DNA from: DASPWV01 sp046727855
Lineage (GTDB): Bacteria; Acidobacteriota; Vicinamibacteria; Vicinamibacterales; UBA2999
Length of the DNA stretch: 23,696 bases
Assembly (NCBI GenBank): GCA_046727855.1
Contig: JBKPDL010000163.1
Location: forward strand, 1-23,696
Direction of reading: 5' to 3'
Of this stretch, positions 1 to 7,099 are shown in pieces (position 1 is the stretch's first letter; each line of letters opens with the position of its first letter). The notes under the pieces were generated by a model. That model worked only from the letters and a program-made list of their open reading frames with translations, had not been told where the DNA came from and searched no databases. A program made the position numbers and the translations under genes.

Positions 1-26
1 CGTTGTGGACCCGCATAACGGTCTAC

Positions 27-43
27 GGCGCGCGGAGCGCGCC
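27..43. repeat. Perfect GC hairpin at the left edge
   Basis: Two 7-base arms (GGCGCGC and GCGCGCC) flank a GGA loop. It resembles the short GC-rich dispersed palindromes seen elsewhere in this window between genes. No gene is visible on either strand in 1-205, so the hairpin may belong to the 3' end of a gene outside the window. Confidence 0.55.
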
Positions 44-62
44 AAGCCAACAACAAGAACTC

Positions 63-109
63 GCCAAGGGCCGCGGAGTTAGCCGGATATCAAAGGCAGG
101 GCCCTTGGC
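63..109. repeat. 10-bp inverted repeat with 27-nt loop
   Basis: GCCAAGGGCC at 63-72 pairs perfectly with GGCCCTTGGC at 100-109. It sits in the non-coding stretch downstream of the minus-strand acyl reductase gene. There is no U-run next to it, so a terminator role is only possible. Confidence 0.5.
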
Positions 110-119
110 TAGTTCAACA

Positions 120-200
120 ATTGCAAGTTCCAAATTCAAACTCGAGAACTCATGAACTAACTTTGAACTTTGAACTTTGAACTTTGAACTTTGAACTTGT
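120..200. repeat. TTTGAAC heptad repeat element, copy 1
   Basis: Five head-to-tail copies of CTTTGAA occupy 161-195 and run into CTTGTAAC. A degenerate inverted partner (ATTGCAAGTTCCAAATTC and on) lies at 120-141. The same arm sequence appears at 11366-11534, so this is a dispersed element with inverted-repeat ends. It lies just beyond the stop codon of the acyl reductase gene. Confidence 0.75.
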
Positions 201-205
201 AACTC

Positions 206-1645
206 TCACGCGAGCCGCTGAATTGCGCGGCGGGCGTAGAGATGATCGAACAGATTTCCTTCGTGCGGCTGATCCCAGCCAATCTGCGTCGTCGGTATCG
301 CGCCGAGGTTGAGCCGATCAACCACCGGCGACGCGACAAACAGGGCCCGGAACGCAGGGTCATCGGACAGGCACGTGACCACGAGCGACGGACCGAGACA
401 CGCGGGCAATTCGTCGGCGCCGACCTCGACCACGCTAGCGAACGGAAAAAGGTATTCGCGATTGGCCAGGGGGTGCGCAGCGGACGCGCGTACCACGGTC
501 GGTAGCAGGTAGGTCCCGCCATGTTCGGAGACGACGCGCTCGGGCCCGCGAACTGCTTTGCTCACATCCCGCGCCCACGCGCTGTCGTCGGTAGCGGCCA
601 GTTCCTGATCGATGACCGCCGAAATCCGTCGCGCCACGTTGGGGTCGGCAAACGGCGCCAGCACCGCTTCGTCGTGGTCCACCGGCCGCGGTTGCACGCG
701 CGCGAGCCGTTCGGCAAGCGCCTGCGCAACCGCGTCGCCATGTTTCGTCACCCACACGCCGGACGCGTTTACGCAGGAGCGGCCGCCGTTGTTCGAGATC
801 GATTCTACAATCAAATCGAGATAGCGCTCCCAACGATCGGCGACGTCCGGTCCGATGACGATCTTGCTGTAGCCGGGCCCGTGCACTTCGACACGCGGAT
901 CGCCCTGCCACCGCTTCGTCGACGCGACATCGCCAAACACCATGCCGCGTCCGCACGCACGCAGGATCTCGTTGCCGCCAGCGTGATCGGCCGGGTAGTA
1001 GCCAAACGCTCCCGGCGGAACACCCGCCTTGATGTAGGCGTTGATAATCCGCAGTGGCGTCCATGGCTCGGCGCTACCAGGCTTGAGGACCAGCGGCATC
1101 TTCAACACCGTGGCGGGTGCCCACAACGAGTGCACTCCCGGCGAGTTGCTCGGCAGAACCACGCCCAGGGCATCGGAGCGAGGAAAGAAGCTGAGGATCT
1201 GCCCGCCGCGATCGCTCATTCCGGCGTCGAGCACCTGGAGATCAAGGCCGCGTGTCAGCCCGCAAAGAACATCGTCGACTTTGCTCAACACCCCGTGCAC
1301 CTTGACCATGTTGCGACGCACGTTCGCCCACGGCATGCCGGTCGTTGCCGAAACCTGTTCGACATAATCCTGCGGTGACTGCTCGACACCCTGGGCAGCA
1401 TCGAGCGGCAGCGTGTCTCGCATGAAGTGCTCGGCGGCCGCTCTCGCCATGCCGACCAGCTCGCTCACCGGGAGTTTCTCGAGTGTCTCGCGCGCCTCCC
1501 GTTGCCGCAACAGATCGCGCCGGACAAGACCGGTGTTGGCCTGACTTATCGCGACAAACGGCTCGCGCGTGAGAAAGTGCGGCACGATCGCCTTGTCGAC
1601 GCTTTCGTACGGCCTTCCCCAACGCAGAATCGGAAGGTGGAGCAT
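206..1645 (-). CDS. LuxC/GriC-like acyl (arylcarboxylate) reductase, aldehyde dehydrogenase superfamily
   Basis: Predicted 479-aa NAD(P)H-dependent reductase that would turn an activated acyl group into an aldehyde. The fold is aldehyde dehydrogenase-like: LPSNSPGVHSLW near residues 165-176 and KPGS near 188 form the cofactor side, and SNNGGRSCVNAS carries the likely catalytic Cys291. The family includes bioluminescence LuxC and GriC of the GriC/GriD aryl-acid reductase. I place the start at the ATG that overlaps the stop of the upstream LuxE-like gene (TGATG), because GGAGGGGG lies about 8 nt before it; a longer reading frame to 1714 lacks family-like sequence. The overlap implies translational coupling and a joint adenylate-then-reduce reaction. 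The substrate (fatty or aromatic acid) cannot be read from sequence. No LuxD transferase or LuxAB luciferase is present. Confidence 0.85.
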   Translation of the reverse strand: MLHLPILRWGRPYESVDKAIVPHFLTREPFVAISQANTGLVRRDLLRQREARETLEKLPVSELVGMARAAAEHFMRDTLPLDAAQGVEQSPQDYVEQVSATTGMPWANVRRNMVKVHGVLSKVDDVLCGLTRGLDLQVLDAGMSDRGGQILSFFPRSDALGVVLPSNSPGVHSLWAPATVLKMPLVLKPGSAEPWTPLRIINAYIKAGVPPGAFGYYPADHAGGNEILRACGRGMVFGDVASTKRWQGDPRVEVHGPGYSKIVIGPDVADRWERYLDLIVESISNNGGRSCVNASGVWVTKHGDAVAQALAERLARVQPRPVDHDEAVLAPFADPNVARRISAVIDQELAATDDSAWARDVSKAVRGPERVVSEHGGTYLLPTVVRASAAHPLANREYLFPFASVVEVGADELPACLGPSLVVTCLSDDPAFRALFVASPVVDRLNLGAIPTTQIGWDQPHEGNLFDHLYARRAIQRLA

Positions 1646-2730
1646 CAGTACACCCCCTCCACGACCGCCGCGCCGAATCGCGAAAACGGCCGAACGTTGC
1701 GCACGCCGTCCCAAGGACAGTGCGGGCAGGGGGGTTCCCGTTCTGCCTCGTCGCGCTCCAGGAATCGCGGCATGAAAAACTCCCGCGTCAATGTCGTCAG
1801 GCGGACGCGCCCGGCTTGGCCGTATTCCACGACGCGTGTCGGATTGTCAGCATCGACGACTTCGATCATCGCGCGTGGCACAGGAGGGTAATAGATCACT
1901 GCCCAGTTGTCGTCGGCGGCGCGCGGCTTGTGGGTGGCAAGGCCCATCAACGTGTTGCCGTATGTCGGCGCAAAGTACGCGCCTTCCATCAACTCTTCCA
2001 CGGCAAAGCGATGAAATTGCGGCGTCATCTCCGTGCCGCCACAAAACACGCCGGTAATGCCGGCCTTCTTGAGCGAGATGCGCTCGCAGAGCGCCTCGAG
2101 CAGCTTGGGCGTGATGAACAGGCAGCGAATCGTGTCGTGCGCCTTGAGGAGCGTTAGTGCCTGATCGATGACGTGTCGCTTGTAGCGCTCCATCGTCTGC
2201 ATCTCGCCCCACTTGATCAATTTGATCACCCAGCGGGGATCGAGATCGAGGCCGAAGCAGATGCCGCCGCGATGTTGCGCGAGATGCTCGATGGCGAGCC
2301 GCAGACGCCGCGGTCCGCTGGGACCAACCTGCAGCCAGTCTGCGCCCTTGGGAAAGAACTGGTCGGGCAGCGTCTGGCTGAACATCTCGTAGTCGATGCG
2401 GAAATCGTCGATGTTGATACGCGACTTCGGTACACCCGTGCTGCCGCCGGTTTCAAACGTGGTAATGGCGCGGTCTTGATACGCGCGCGGCACCCAGCGC
2501 CGGACCGGTCCACCGCGGAGCCACTCGTCTTCGAAAAAGCCGAATTTGTCGAGATCCTCGTACGCGCGTACGTCGCGCCGCGGATCCCAGCCTGCCCGTG
2601 CCGCCCACTCGATCCAGAACTGGCAGCCGGTGTCCGGACTGAAGTGCCACTCCATGAGCTCGCGCACCCAGGCGTCGAGTTCGGCGCGAGCGTTGGTCGG
2701 CGTGGACGGGTCGGGCACAGCGGTCGCCAT
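1645..2730 (-). CDS. LuxE/GriD-like acyl-protein synthetase (acyl-adenylating enzyme)
   Basis: 361-aa member of the LuxE/phenylacetate-CoA ligase-like adenylating group. TTFETGGSTGVPKSRI at residues 90-104 is the ATP/AMP-binding P-loop signature; FCGGTEMT and APTYGNTLMG further on fit the adenylation core. Near the C-terminus a CPHC pair could bind a metal. Known relatives activate a carboxylic acid with ATP and pass the acyl group to the LuxC/GriC partner, which here is the next gene, coupled through TGATG. The ATG at 2730 has no Shine-Dalgarno but has TAGAAT 6 nt upstream, suggesting a leaderless transcript, so this pair may be made separately from the ABM gene upstream. An ordinary CoA ligase role is less likely given the short length and the partner gene. 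Confidence 0.82.
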   Translation of the reverse strand: MATAVPDPSTPTNARAELDAWVRELMEWHFSPDTGCQFWIEWAARAGWDPRRDVRAYEDLDKFGFFEDEWLRGGPVRRWVPRAYQDRAITTFETGGSTGVPKSRINIDDFRIDYEMFSQTLPDQFFPKGADWLQVGPSGPRRLRLAIEHLAQHRGGICFGLDLDPRWVIKLIKWGEMQTMERYKRHVIDQALTLLKAHDTIRCLFITPKLLEALCERISLKKAGITGVFCGGTEMTPQFHRFAVEELMEGAYFAPTYGNTLMGLATHKPRAADDNWAVIYYPPVPRAMIEVVDADNPTRVVEYGQAGRVRLTTLTREFFMPRFLERDEAEREPPCPHCPWDGVRNVRPFSRFGAAVVEGVY

Positions 2731-2736
2731 GGCCCG

Positions 2737-2742
2737 ATTCTA
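2737..2742 (-). promoter_or_regulatory. Putative leaderless -10 box for the LuxE-like gene
   Basis: On the minus strand TAGAAT ends 6 nt before the ATG at 2730, and there is no purine-rich ribosome binding site. This spacing would put the transcript start at or next to the start codon. No convincing -35 is visible. Confidence 0.45.
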
Positions 2743-2749
2743 CTTCGCT

Positions 2750-2830
2750 GAATTTGCAGATTTCGAGATCTGGAGATTTGGAGCAGATTTGGAGATCTCC
2801 AGATCCCCCAATCTCCAGAACTCCAAATTC
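2750..2830. repeat. Imperfect inverted-repeat element built on GGAGAT words
   Basis: An 81-bp stretch begins GAATTTGCAG and ends CTCCAAATTC in inverted orientation. Inside it ATCTGGAGAT (2768-2777) pairs with ATCTCCAGAT (2795-2804), and GGAGATCTCC (2791-2800) is itself a palindrome. It fills the gap between the ABM gene and the LuxE-like gene and could fold into a long hairpin after the ABM stop. Confidence 0.6.
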
Positions 2831-2842
2831 ACGCGACGCAGT

Positions 2843-3145
2843 TCACGAACGCGTGAACTGATGCTCGCGCAGCACTTCGGCGGTTTCGACGTGATAGTAG
2901 TGGTACCAACGTTCCCGTCCGAGCTTCTGCGCTTCGCGGTTGCGCTCGTCGCGGCGCCACGCCGCCTGCAACTCGTCGCTCTCCCACCAGACGACGGTCA
3001 ACCGTTCGCCGTCCTCCGATTTGAAGCTTTTCATGGCAACGAACCCCGGATACTTGCGGGCGCGATCGAGCATTTCGGCCGCCATCGCGGTGTAGTCGTC
3101 GCCGGCCTGGCTGGTGAGGCGTGAGCGGAAAAGTGTGACGACCAT
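2843..3145 (-). CDS. Small ABM-fold (antibiotic biosynthesis monooxygenase-like) protein
   Basis: 100-aa protein with the pattern of the dimeric alpha/beta-barrel ABM family: MVVTLFRSRL beta strand, a helix with MAAEMLDRARKYPGF, then FKSEDGERLTVVWWES and WRRDERNREAQKLGRERWY. Family members act as cofactor-free monooxygenases or quinone/heme-related enzymes, and many have no known substrate. I chose the ATG at 3145 because the domain starts there; the upstream reading frame to 3265 runs through the divergent promoter. It is transcribed away from the MocR-type regulator and lies just upstream of the LuxE/LuxC-like pair, so it may process the acid substrate or the aldehyde product. This link is inference from position only. 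Confidence 0.75.
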   Translation of the reverse strand: MVVTLFRSRLTSQAGDDYTAMAAEMLDRARKYPGFVAMKSFKSEDGERLTVVWWESDELQAAWRRDERNREAQKLGRERWYHYYHVETAEVLREHQFTRS

Positions 3146-3187
3146 TGGCGAGTTTTGATCGCGCGATTGTAGGATGTCAATGGTGTT

Positions 3188-3203
3188 ATTGTATGCATAC
3201 AAT
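3188..3203. promoter_or_regulatory. 16-bp perfect palindrome, likely MocR operator and divergent promoter
   Basis: ATTGTATGCATACAAT is a perfect palindrome in the 56-bp gap between the divergent ABM and MocR genes and touches the MocR start codon. Overlapping -10-like boxes face both ways: TATTGT at 3187-3192 on the plus strand and TACAAT (complement of 3188-3193) on the minus strand. A bound dimer would cover both. Regulators of the GntR/MocR family usually bind inverted or direct repeats near their own gene, so this is the obvious candidate site. Confidence 0.65.
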
Positions 3204-4572
3204 GTGGAAGCCACGGCTCGAGCGTAAAGCCGGTAAACGCGCGCCGATTTACCTTGCCCTGGCACATGCCATTGCCGCCGACGTGCAGGCGGGACGGCTC
3301 CGTGCCGGGGACCGGCTGCCGCCGCAGCGCGATCTCGCCGATGTGCTCGGCGTCACGGTCACCACGGTCACGCGCGGCTACGCGGAAGCCGAACGGCTGG
3401 GACTGGTAAGCGGTGAAGTGGGGAGAGGAACGTTCGTGCGCCCCCCCGCCTTTGCGCCGCTGCTCGCACGCGAAGACGGCCTAATCGATCTCGGCACCAA
3501 CGCGCTGCTGCCGCAGGCGCACGCGGGCGAATTGGCCGCCGGCCTGTCGGCGCTCGTCGCACGCACCGATCCTCAAAGGCTGTTCAACTATCAGCCGCAC
3601 GCTGGTCTGCCCGAACACCGGGAAGCCGCCGCTCGGTTTCTGCAGGCGAGCGGCGTGCCGGCAGAGGCTTCGAACACGATTCTGACCTCAGGCGCGCAAC
3701 ACGCCATGGCGGTGGCGCTTGCGACCCTGACTTCGCCGAACGAAACGGTGTTATGTGAAACGCTGACTTACACCGGCATGCGCTCGCTCGCGAACCATCT
3801 GCACGTTCGCCTGCAGGAAGTGGCGATGGACGACGAGGGCTTGATTCCGGACGCGCTCGAAGACGCCGCACTGGAATCGGGCGGCCGCGTTCTGTACTGC
3901 ATGCCCTCAATTCAAAATCCTACCGGTCGCATCATGTCAAAAAAGCGGCGCAAGGAAATTGCCGCGGTTGCCAACAAGATCAATCTGACGATCGTCGAAG
4001 ACGACACGTACGGGTTCCTGGCAACCTCGGCGCCGCCGCTTGTTTCCATTGCCCCGGACCGGGCGCTTTACCTCACCAGTCTGTCCAAGAGTCTCGTGCC
4101 CGGCCTGCGGATCGGCTTCTTGCGTGCGCCACACGGGTGGATCGATCGCATCGTTGGCGCTGTTTTCGCCACAACCGTCACGGTGACGCCTGTGAGCGCG
4201 GCCGCCGCCGCATTGTGGATGCACGATGGCACCGCAGGCCGCGTCATCGAGTGGAAGCGGCAGGAGACTCGCGCCCGTCAGCAGATCGCGCGCAGTGTGC
4301 TGGGCGATCGCGTCTCTGGCGCAGTCGAGAGCCAACATGTGTGGCTGGCGCTGCCGCCGCGCTGGCCGGCCGAAGACTTCACACGCGAGGCGCGCCAACG
4401 GGGAGTGATCGTGACGCCCGGCCGCGAATTCGCCGTCGCTCGGCACGATCCGCCCAACGCGATCAGAATCTGTTTAGGGCCCCCTGCCGAGCGCGTGTCG
4501 CTCACCCGTGCGCTCACCACACTCGCTGCGATTTTGGAAGGCACGCCGAAGGCGTTTGGAACATCGATTTGA
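3202..4572 (+). CDS. MocR-type (GntR-aminotransferase fusion) transcriptional regulator
   Basis: 456-aa regulator with an N-terminal GntR winged helix-turn-helix (about residues 10-80: PIYLALAHAIAADVQAG, DRLPPQRDLADVLGVTVTTVTRGYAEAERLG) fused to a type I aminotransferase domain. The PLP-binding lysine is K296 in SLSKSLVPGLRIG, and the NPTGR and VEDDTYG motifs of the PLP site are intact. Such proteins sense PLP or an amine ligand rather than catalyse. Two starts are possible, ATG 3193 and ATG 3202; neither has a Shine-Dalgarno, and the second fits a leaderless transcript from TATTGT. It is divergent from the ABM/LuxE/LuxC-like cluster and probably controls it as well as itself. Confidence 0.9.
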   Translation: MWKPRLERKAGKRAPIYLALAHAIAADVQAGRLRAGDRLPPQRDLADVLGVTVTTVTRGYAEAERLGLVSGEVGRGTFVRPPAFAPLLAREDGLIDLGTNALLPQAHAGELAAGLSALVARTDPQRLFNYQPHAGLPEHREAAARFLQASGVPAEASNTILTSGAQHAMAVALATLTSPNETVLCETLTYTGMRSLANHLHVRLQEVAMDDEGLIPDALEDAALESGGRVLYCMPSIQNPTGRIMSKKRRKEIAAVANKINLTIVEDDTYGFLATSAPPLVSIAPDRALYLTSLSKSLVPGLRIGFLRAPHGWIDRIVGAVFATTVTVTPVSAAAAALWMHDGTAGRVIEWKRQETRARQQIARSVLGDRVSGAVESQHVWLALPPRWPAEDFTREARQRGVIVTPGREFAVARHDPPNAIRICLGPPAERVSLTRALTTLAAILEGTPKAFGTSI

Positions 4573-4593
4573 TTCGGCGAGCTAGATTTGATT

Positions 4594-4613
4594 CGCGGAC
4601 CTGAAGGTCCGCG
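4594..4613. repeat. GGACCTGAAGGTCC dispersed hairpin, copy 1
   Basis: Arms CGCGGACCT and AGGTCCGCG flank GA, followed by CTACGG. It lies between the convergent ends of the MocR gene and the cytochrome gene, 21 nt after the MocR stop. Copies of the same design occur at 12111-12130 and 15390-15409. It may work as a bidirectional transcription end, though no U-run follows. Confidence 0.75.
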
Positions 4614-4627
4614 CTACGGGGATCGCG

Positions 4628-5137
4628 CTATCGCGGCGGATAACGCGCCGCGAGGTACTCGACGAGCGCGTCCTTCTCACTGTCGTGAACGATCGCTCCC
4701 CACCGAATCATCTTGTCCACTTCACGCATCCAGCCTGCGCGTGTGAGGCGCTGTGCCTCGATCAAGTCGTCTTCGTGGCACGTGAAGCACGCGCGTTTGT
4801 AGACCATTTCGGTGCCGGCAGTTGCGACGATGTGGCCGGGCACCGGCTTTGGCGTGAAGTGCGCGGACAAATAGTCGAGCATCGGCTCGCGTTCGGCCGC
4901 GTCGACGACGGCGCCCCAGCGAATCATCTTGTCGAGCTCACTCCCCCAGCCTGCGCGCGAAAGACGCTGCTGCACGATCAGGTCGGCTTCGTGGCAGGTG
5001 AGACATCGCGCCGTGACCGCCTCGCGGCCAGGGCCTTGTGGAAGGCCGGCCCTGAGCGAGCTGTTACCTGTCGAAGGGTCCTGAGCCTGAAGAGCTGTAG
5101 ACAAAACTACCACCGCAAACGCAACCGCGACGCGCAT
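4628..5137 (-). CDS. Secreted protein with two c-type heme motifs, partner of the sulfite oxidase
   Basis: 169-aa protein with a signal peptide (about residues 1-19, ending LQAQ) and two near-identical repeats of about 70 residues. Each repeat has CxxCH (C45-C48-H49 and C117-C120-H121), then a shared stretch ending RAGW...DKMIRWGA. The Met 22 residues after each heme His (M71, M143) is a candidate sixth ligand. It overlaps the upstream molybdoenzyme gene by TGATG, so the two are co-translated, as in SorA-SorB-like sulfite dehydrogenases where the cytochrome takes the electrons. The segment after the signal peptide (QDPSTGNSSLRAGLPQGPG) is encoded by a dispersed CCTTCGACAGG/CTCAGG repeat. Assignment as the electron acceptor is inference. 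Confidence 0.82.
   Translation of the reverse strand: MRVAVAFAVVVLSTALQAQDPSTGNSSLRAGLPQGPGREAVTARCLTCHEADLIVQQRLSRAGWGSELDKMIRWGAVVDAAEREPMLDYLSAHFTPKPVPGHIVATAGTEMVYKRACFTCHEDDLIEAQRLTRAGWMREVDKMIRWGAIVHDSEKDALVEYLAARYPPR
5049..5092. repeat. CCTTCGA/CTCAGG palindromic repeat inside the cytochrome coding sequence
   Basis: CCCTGAGCGAGC and CTGTCGAAGGGTCCTGAGC form parts of a common dispersed bacterial palindrome. It encodes the linker between signal peptide and first heme domain. Related sequence is found at 8195-8227 and 20262-20301. Confidence 0.5.
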
Positions 5138-6312
5138 CACTTGACCTCGATGCGCACCGAGTCGGGCGCGTTCCACAGATATCCGGACGGGTTCCAGGGC
5201 GGTGTCATCGGCTGCGTGCGGCCGCCGCTGTCGGTCGCACGCGACATGATCAAGTACGACTCTGATTTCGGCGCATCGAGCTGCGCCTCGAATCGACGCC
5301 AGGTGTAGCGCGCGTTTTCGCCGGCGAGCCGCGCCGGTTGCCACGTGGCGCCGTCATCCACAGACACGTCCACACGCGAAATGCTATTGTCGCCCGCCCA
5401 GGCGAAGCCGGCCACGTCGATCTTGCCCGCCGCCATTGTGGAGCCCTCGAGCGGCTTGGTGATGAGCGATTTCACCGCGAGTCCGGTGAGCGGCCCCATA
5501 TCCTTCGGATCGACCGCAGCGCCGGGCGCGACGCGCTTGGTGGGATACCGGTAGGCCGTCGCGACCCAGAATCCGTCGAACTCGCGATCGACGACGCGCA
5601 ACATTGTGAGCCATTTCATGGCGTACGCGCCTTCCCAACCCGGCACGATGGCGCGCAGAGGGAAGCCGTGGAGTGGCAGCAACGGCTGCCCGTTCATCTC
5701 GTACGCGATGAGCGTATCGGGATGCATCGCCTTTGCGATTGGCAACTGCCGGACGAAATCCTGCATGCTGCCGAGCGCGCGATCGGCGCCGTTCATCAGC
5801 ACGAACTTGCCGGTGTCGCGTACGCCCGCGCGCTTGAGGACGTCGGCCATGCGCACTCCGGTCCAGCGCGCGGTTCCGACGGCGCCTTTTCCCCACTGAA
5901 TTCCGGCGACCGGTGGATCGAAAAATGCGCGGCCGTTTCCGGCGCACTCCAGCGTCACCGTGAGCGTCGCGGAGGGCATCCGGCGGATTTCGTCGAGCGA
6001 CAGCATCGCCGGCGTGGCGACCTCGCCTTCGATCTGCAGCGTCCACGCCGCGGCGTCGAGCGCCGGCGGGACCGGCAAGTGCGAGCGCACGTAGAAGTGT
6101 TCGACCGGCGTAATCCATGCATCCAGCAGCGCCACTGGCGTTTCGTAGTCAGGCGGGCGCAGCGACCGTACTAGAAGCTTTTCTTTTCCGGCCGCGACGC
6201 TAGCGCGAGGCGCTTGCGCCAGCAGGCGGCTGTCCGTGAGCAGCCGCGATGCCGCGGCTGCTCCCGTCAACTGCGCGGCCGCAGCCAAAAGATCACGACG
6301 CGTCAAACGCAT
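5137..6312 (-). CDS. Tat-exported sulfite oxidase-like molybdopterin enzyme
   Basis: 391-aa member of the sulfite oxidase family, with a twin-arginine signal (RLTRRDLLAAAA at residues 2-13), a molybdopterin domain (about 60-250) and a C-terminal Mo-co dimerisation domain (about 280-391). Cys123 in TLECAGNGR matches the Mo-ligating cysteine. LHGFPLRAIVPGWEGAYAMKWL is a strong family signature. The likely reaction is two-electron oxidation of sulfite or a related substrate in the periplasm, passing electrons to the coupled double-heme protein. The ATG at 6312 lacks a Shine-Dalgarno but follows TACAAT by 7 nt. Some enzymes of this fold act on other substrates, so sulfite is probable rather than shown. 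Confidence 0.88.
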   Translation of the reverse strand: MRLTRRDLLAAAAQLTGAAAASRLLTDSRLLAQAPRASVAAGKEKLLVRSLRPPDYETPVALLDAWITPVEHFYVRSHLPVPPALDAAAWTLQIEGEVATPAMLSLDEIRRMPSATLTVTLECAGNGRAFFDPPVAGIQWGKGAVGTARWTGVRMADVLKRAGVRDTGKFVLMNGADRALGSMQDFVRQLPIAKAMHPDTLIAYEMNGQPLLPLHGFPLRAIVPGWEGAYAMKWLTMLRVVDREFDGFWVATAYRYPTKRVAPGAAVDPKDMGPLTGLAVKSLITKPLEGSTMAAGKIDVAGFAWAGDNSISRVDVSVDDGATWQPARLAGENARYTWRRFEAQLDAPKSESYLIMSRATDSGGRTQPMTPPWNPSGYLWNAPDSVRIEVK

Positions 6313-6319
6313 GGGGGAG

Positions 6320-6325
6320 ATTGTA
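6320..6325 (-). promoter_or_regulatory. Putative leaderless -10 box for the sulfite oxidase-like gene
   Basis: Minus-strand TACAAT stands 7 nt before the ATG at 6312. The only sequence between is CTCCCCC, which is not a ribosome binding site. The 52-bp gap to the signalling operon upstream also carries repeated GGGAGATC words (6333-6358). Confidence 0.45.
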
Positions 6326-6364
6326 ACTGACAGGGAGATCGGGGAGATCAGGGAGAGCGGCTCC

Positions 6365-7099
6365 TTATTGTTCGAGCCGTTCGATCAGCGCGCGCCAGCG
6401 CCGGCGGGTCACTGGCATCGTCAGTCCATTGCTCAAGACAATTTCGCCGGTGCCGTCGGAAAACGGTTTCGCCTCGCGCACAGCGTCGAGCGACACCACG
6501 GCGGTGCGTGAAATCCTGAAGAAGGTGTCGCCGTCGAGTCGTCGCGCGAGCGCTGCCAGCGTGGGCTGCATCCACAGTTGTTCCGTGGCCGTATGGAGGC
6601 GCGTCAAACCTTCCTGAAACGTGAACGCCACCACCTCCTGCCGCGGCACGACGCGAAAGCGCGCGCCTTTGCGCGCGAGGAAACGTGTCGGTGCCACAGC
6701 AGCGGTGCGCGTGAGCCGATCGATCTGATGCTCGCGATCGAGCCCGCGCATATCACGAACACGATCGATCGCGGCATGGAGGCGCGCGCGATTCACCGGT
6801 TTCAACAGGTAGTCCACCGCGTTGAGCTCGAACGCATCGACCGCATGTTGATCGAACGCCGTGCAAAAGATGATCGCGGGCCGTGGCCGGGGCAACGACG
6901 CCGCCAGTTCGAGACCGCCGAGGCCAGGCATCTGGATGTCGAGCAGCAAAAGATCGGGAGTAAGTTCGCCGACCCGCTCGGTGGCCAGGACACCATCTTC
7001 CGCCTCGCCAACGATCTCGATGTCCGCTTCGGAGGCGAGCAGCTGACGCAACCGGTCGCGCGCCGGCTGTTCGTCGTCAATCAGAAGAACGCGAATCAC
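6365..7099 (-). CDS. LytTR-family response regulator
   Basis: 244-aa two-domain regulator. Residues 1-120 form a receiver with acidic pair D8/D9, phospho-acceptor D54 in LLLDIQMPG and K100 in DYLLKP. Residues about 140-240 form a LytTR DNA-binding domain (FLARKGARFRVVP, FFRISRTAVVSLDAV, LPVTR-like ending). The start is GTG, overlapping the end of the upstream receiver-phosphatase gene by 23 nt and lacking a Shine-Dalgarno, so translation is probably coupled. It is the third gene of a kinase-phosphatase-regulator operon and would supply its transcriptional output. Target promoters typically have paired LytTR sites; I did not identify one. Confidence 0.92.
   Translation of the reverse strand: MIRVLLIDDEQPARDRLRQLLASEADIEIVGEAEDGVLATERVGELTPDLLLLDIQMPGLGGLELAASLPRPRPAIIFCTAFDQHAVDAFELNAVDYLLKPVNRARLHAAIDRVRDMRGLDREHQIDRLTRTAAVAPTRFLARKGARFRVVPRQEVVAFTFQEGLTRLHTATEQLWMQPTLAALARRLDGDTFFRISRTAVVSLDAVREAKPFSDGTGEIVLSNGLTMPVTRRRWRALIERLEQ

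Noticed and set aside
206..2730. Complete bioluminescence (lux) operon
   Set aside because: No luciferase subunits, no LuxD thioesterase and no flavin reductase are present; only LuxC- and LuxE-like genes.
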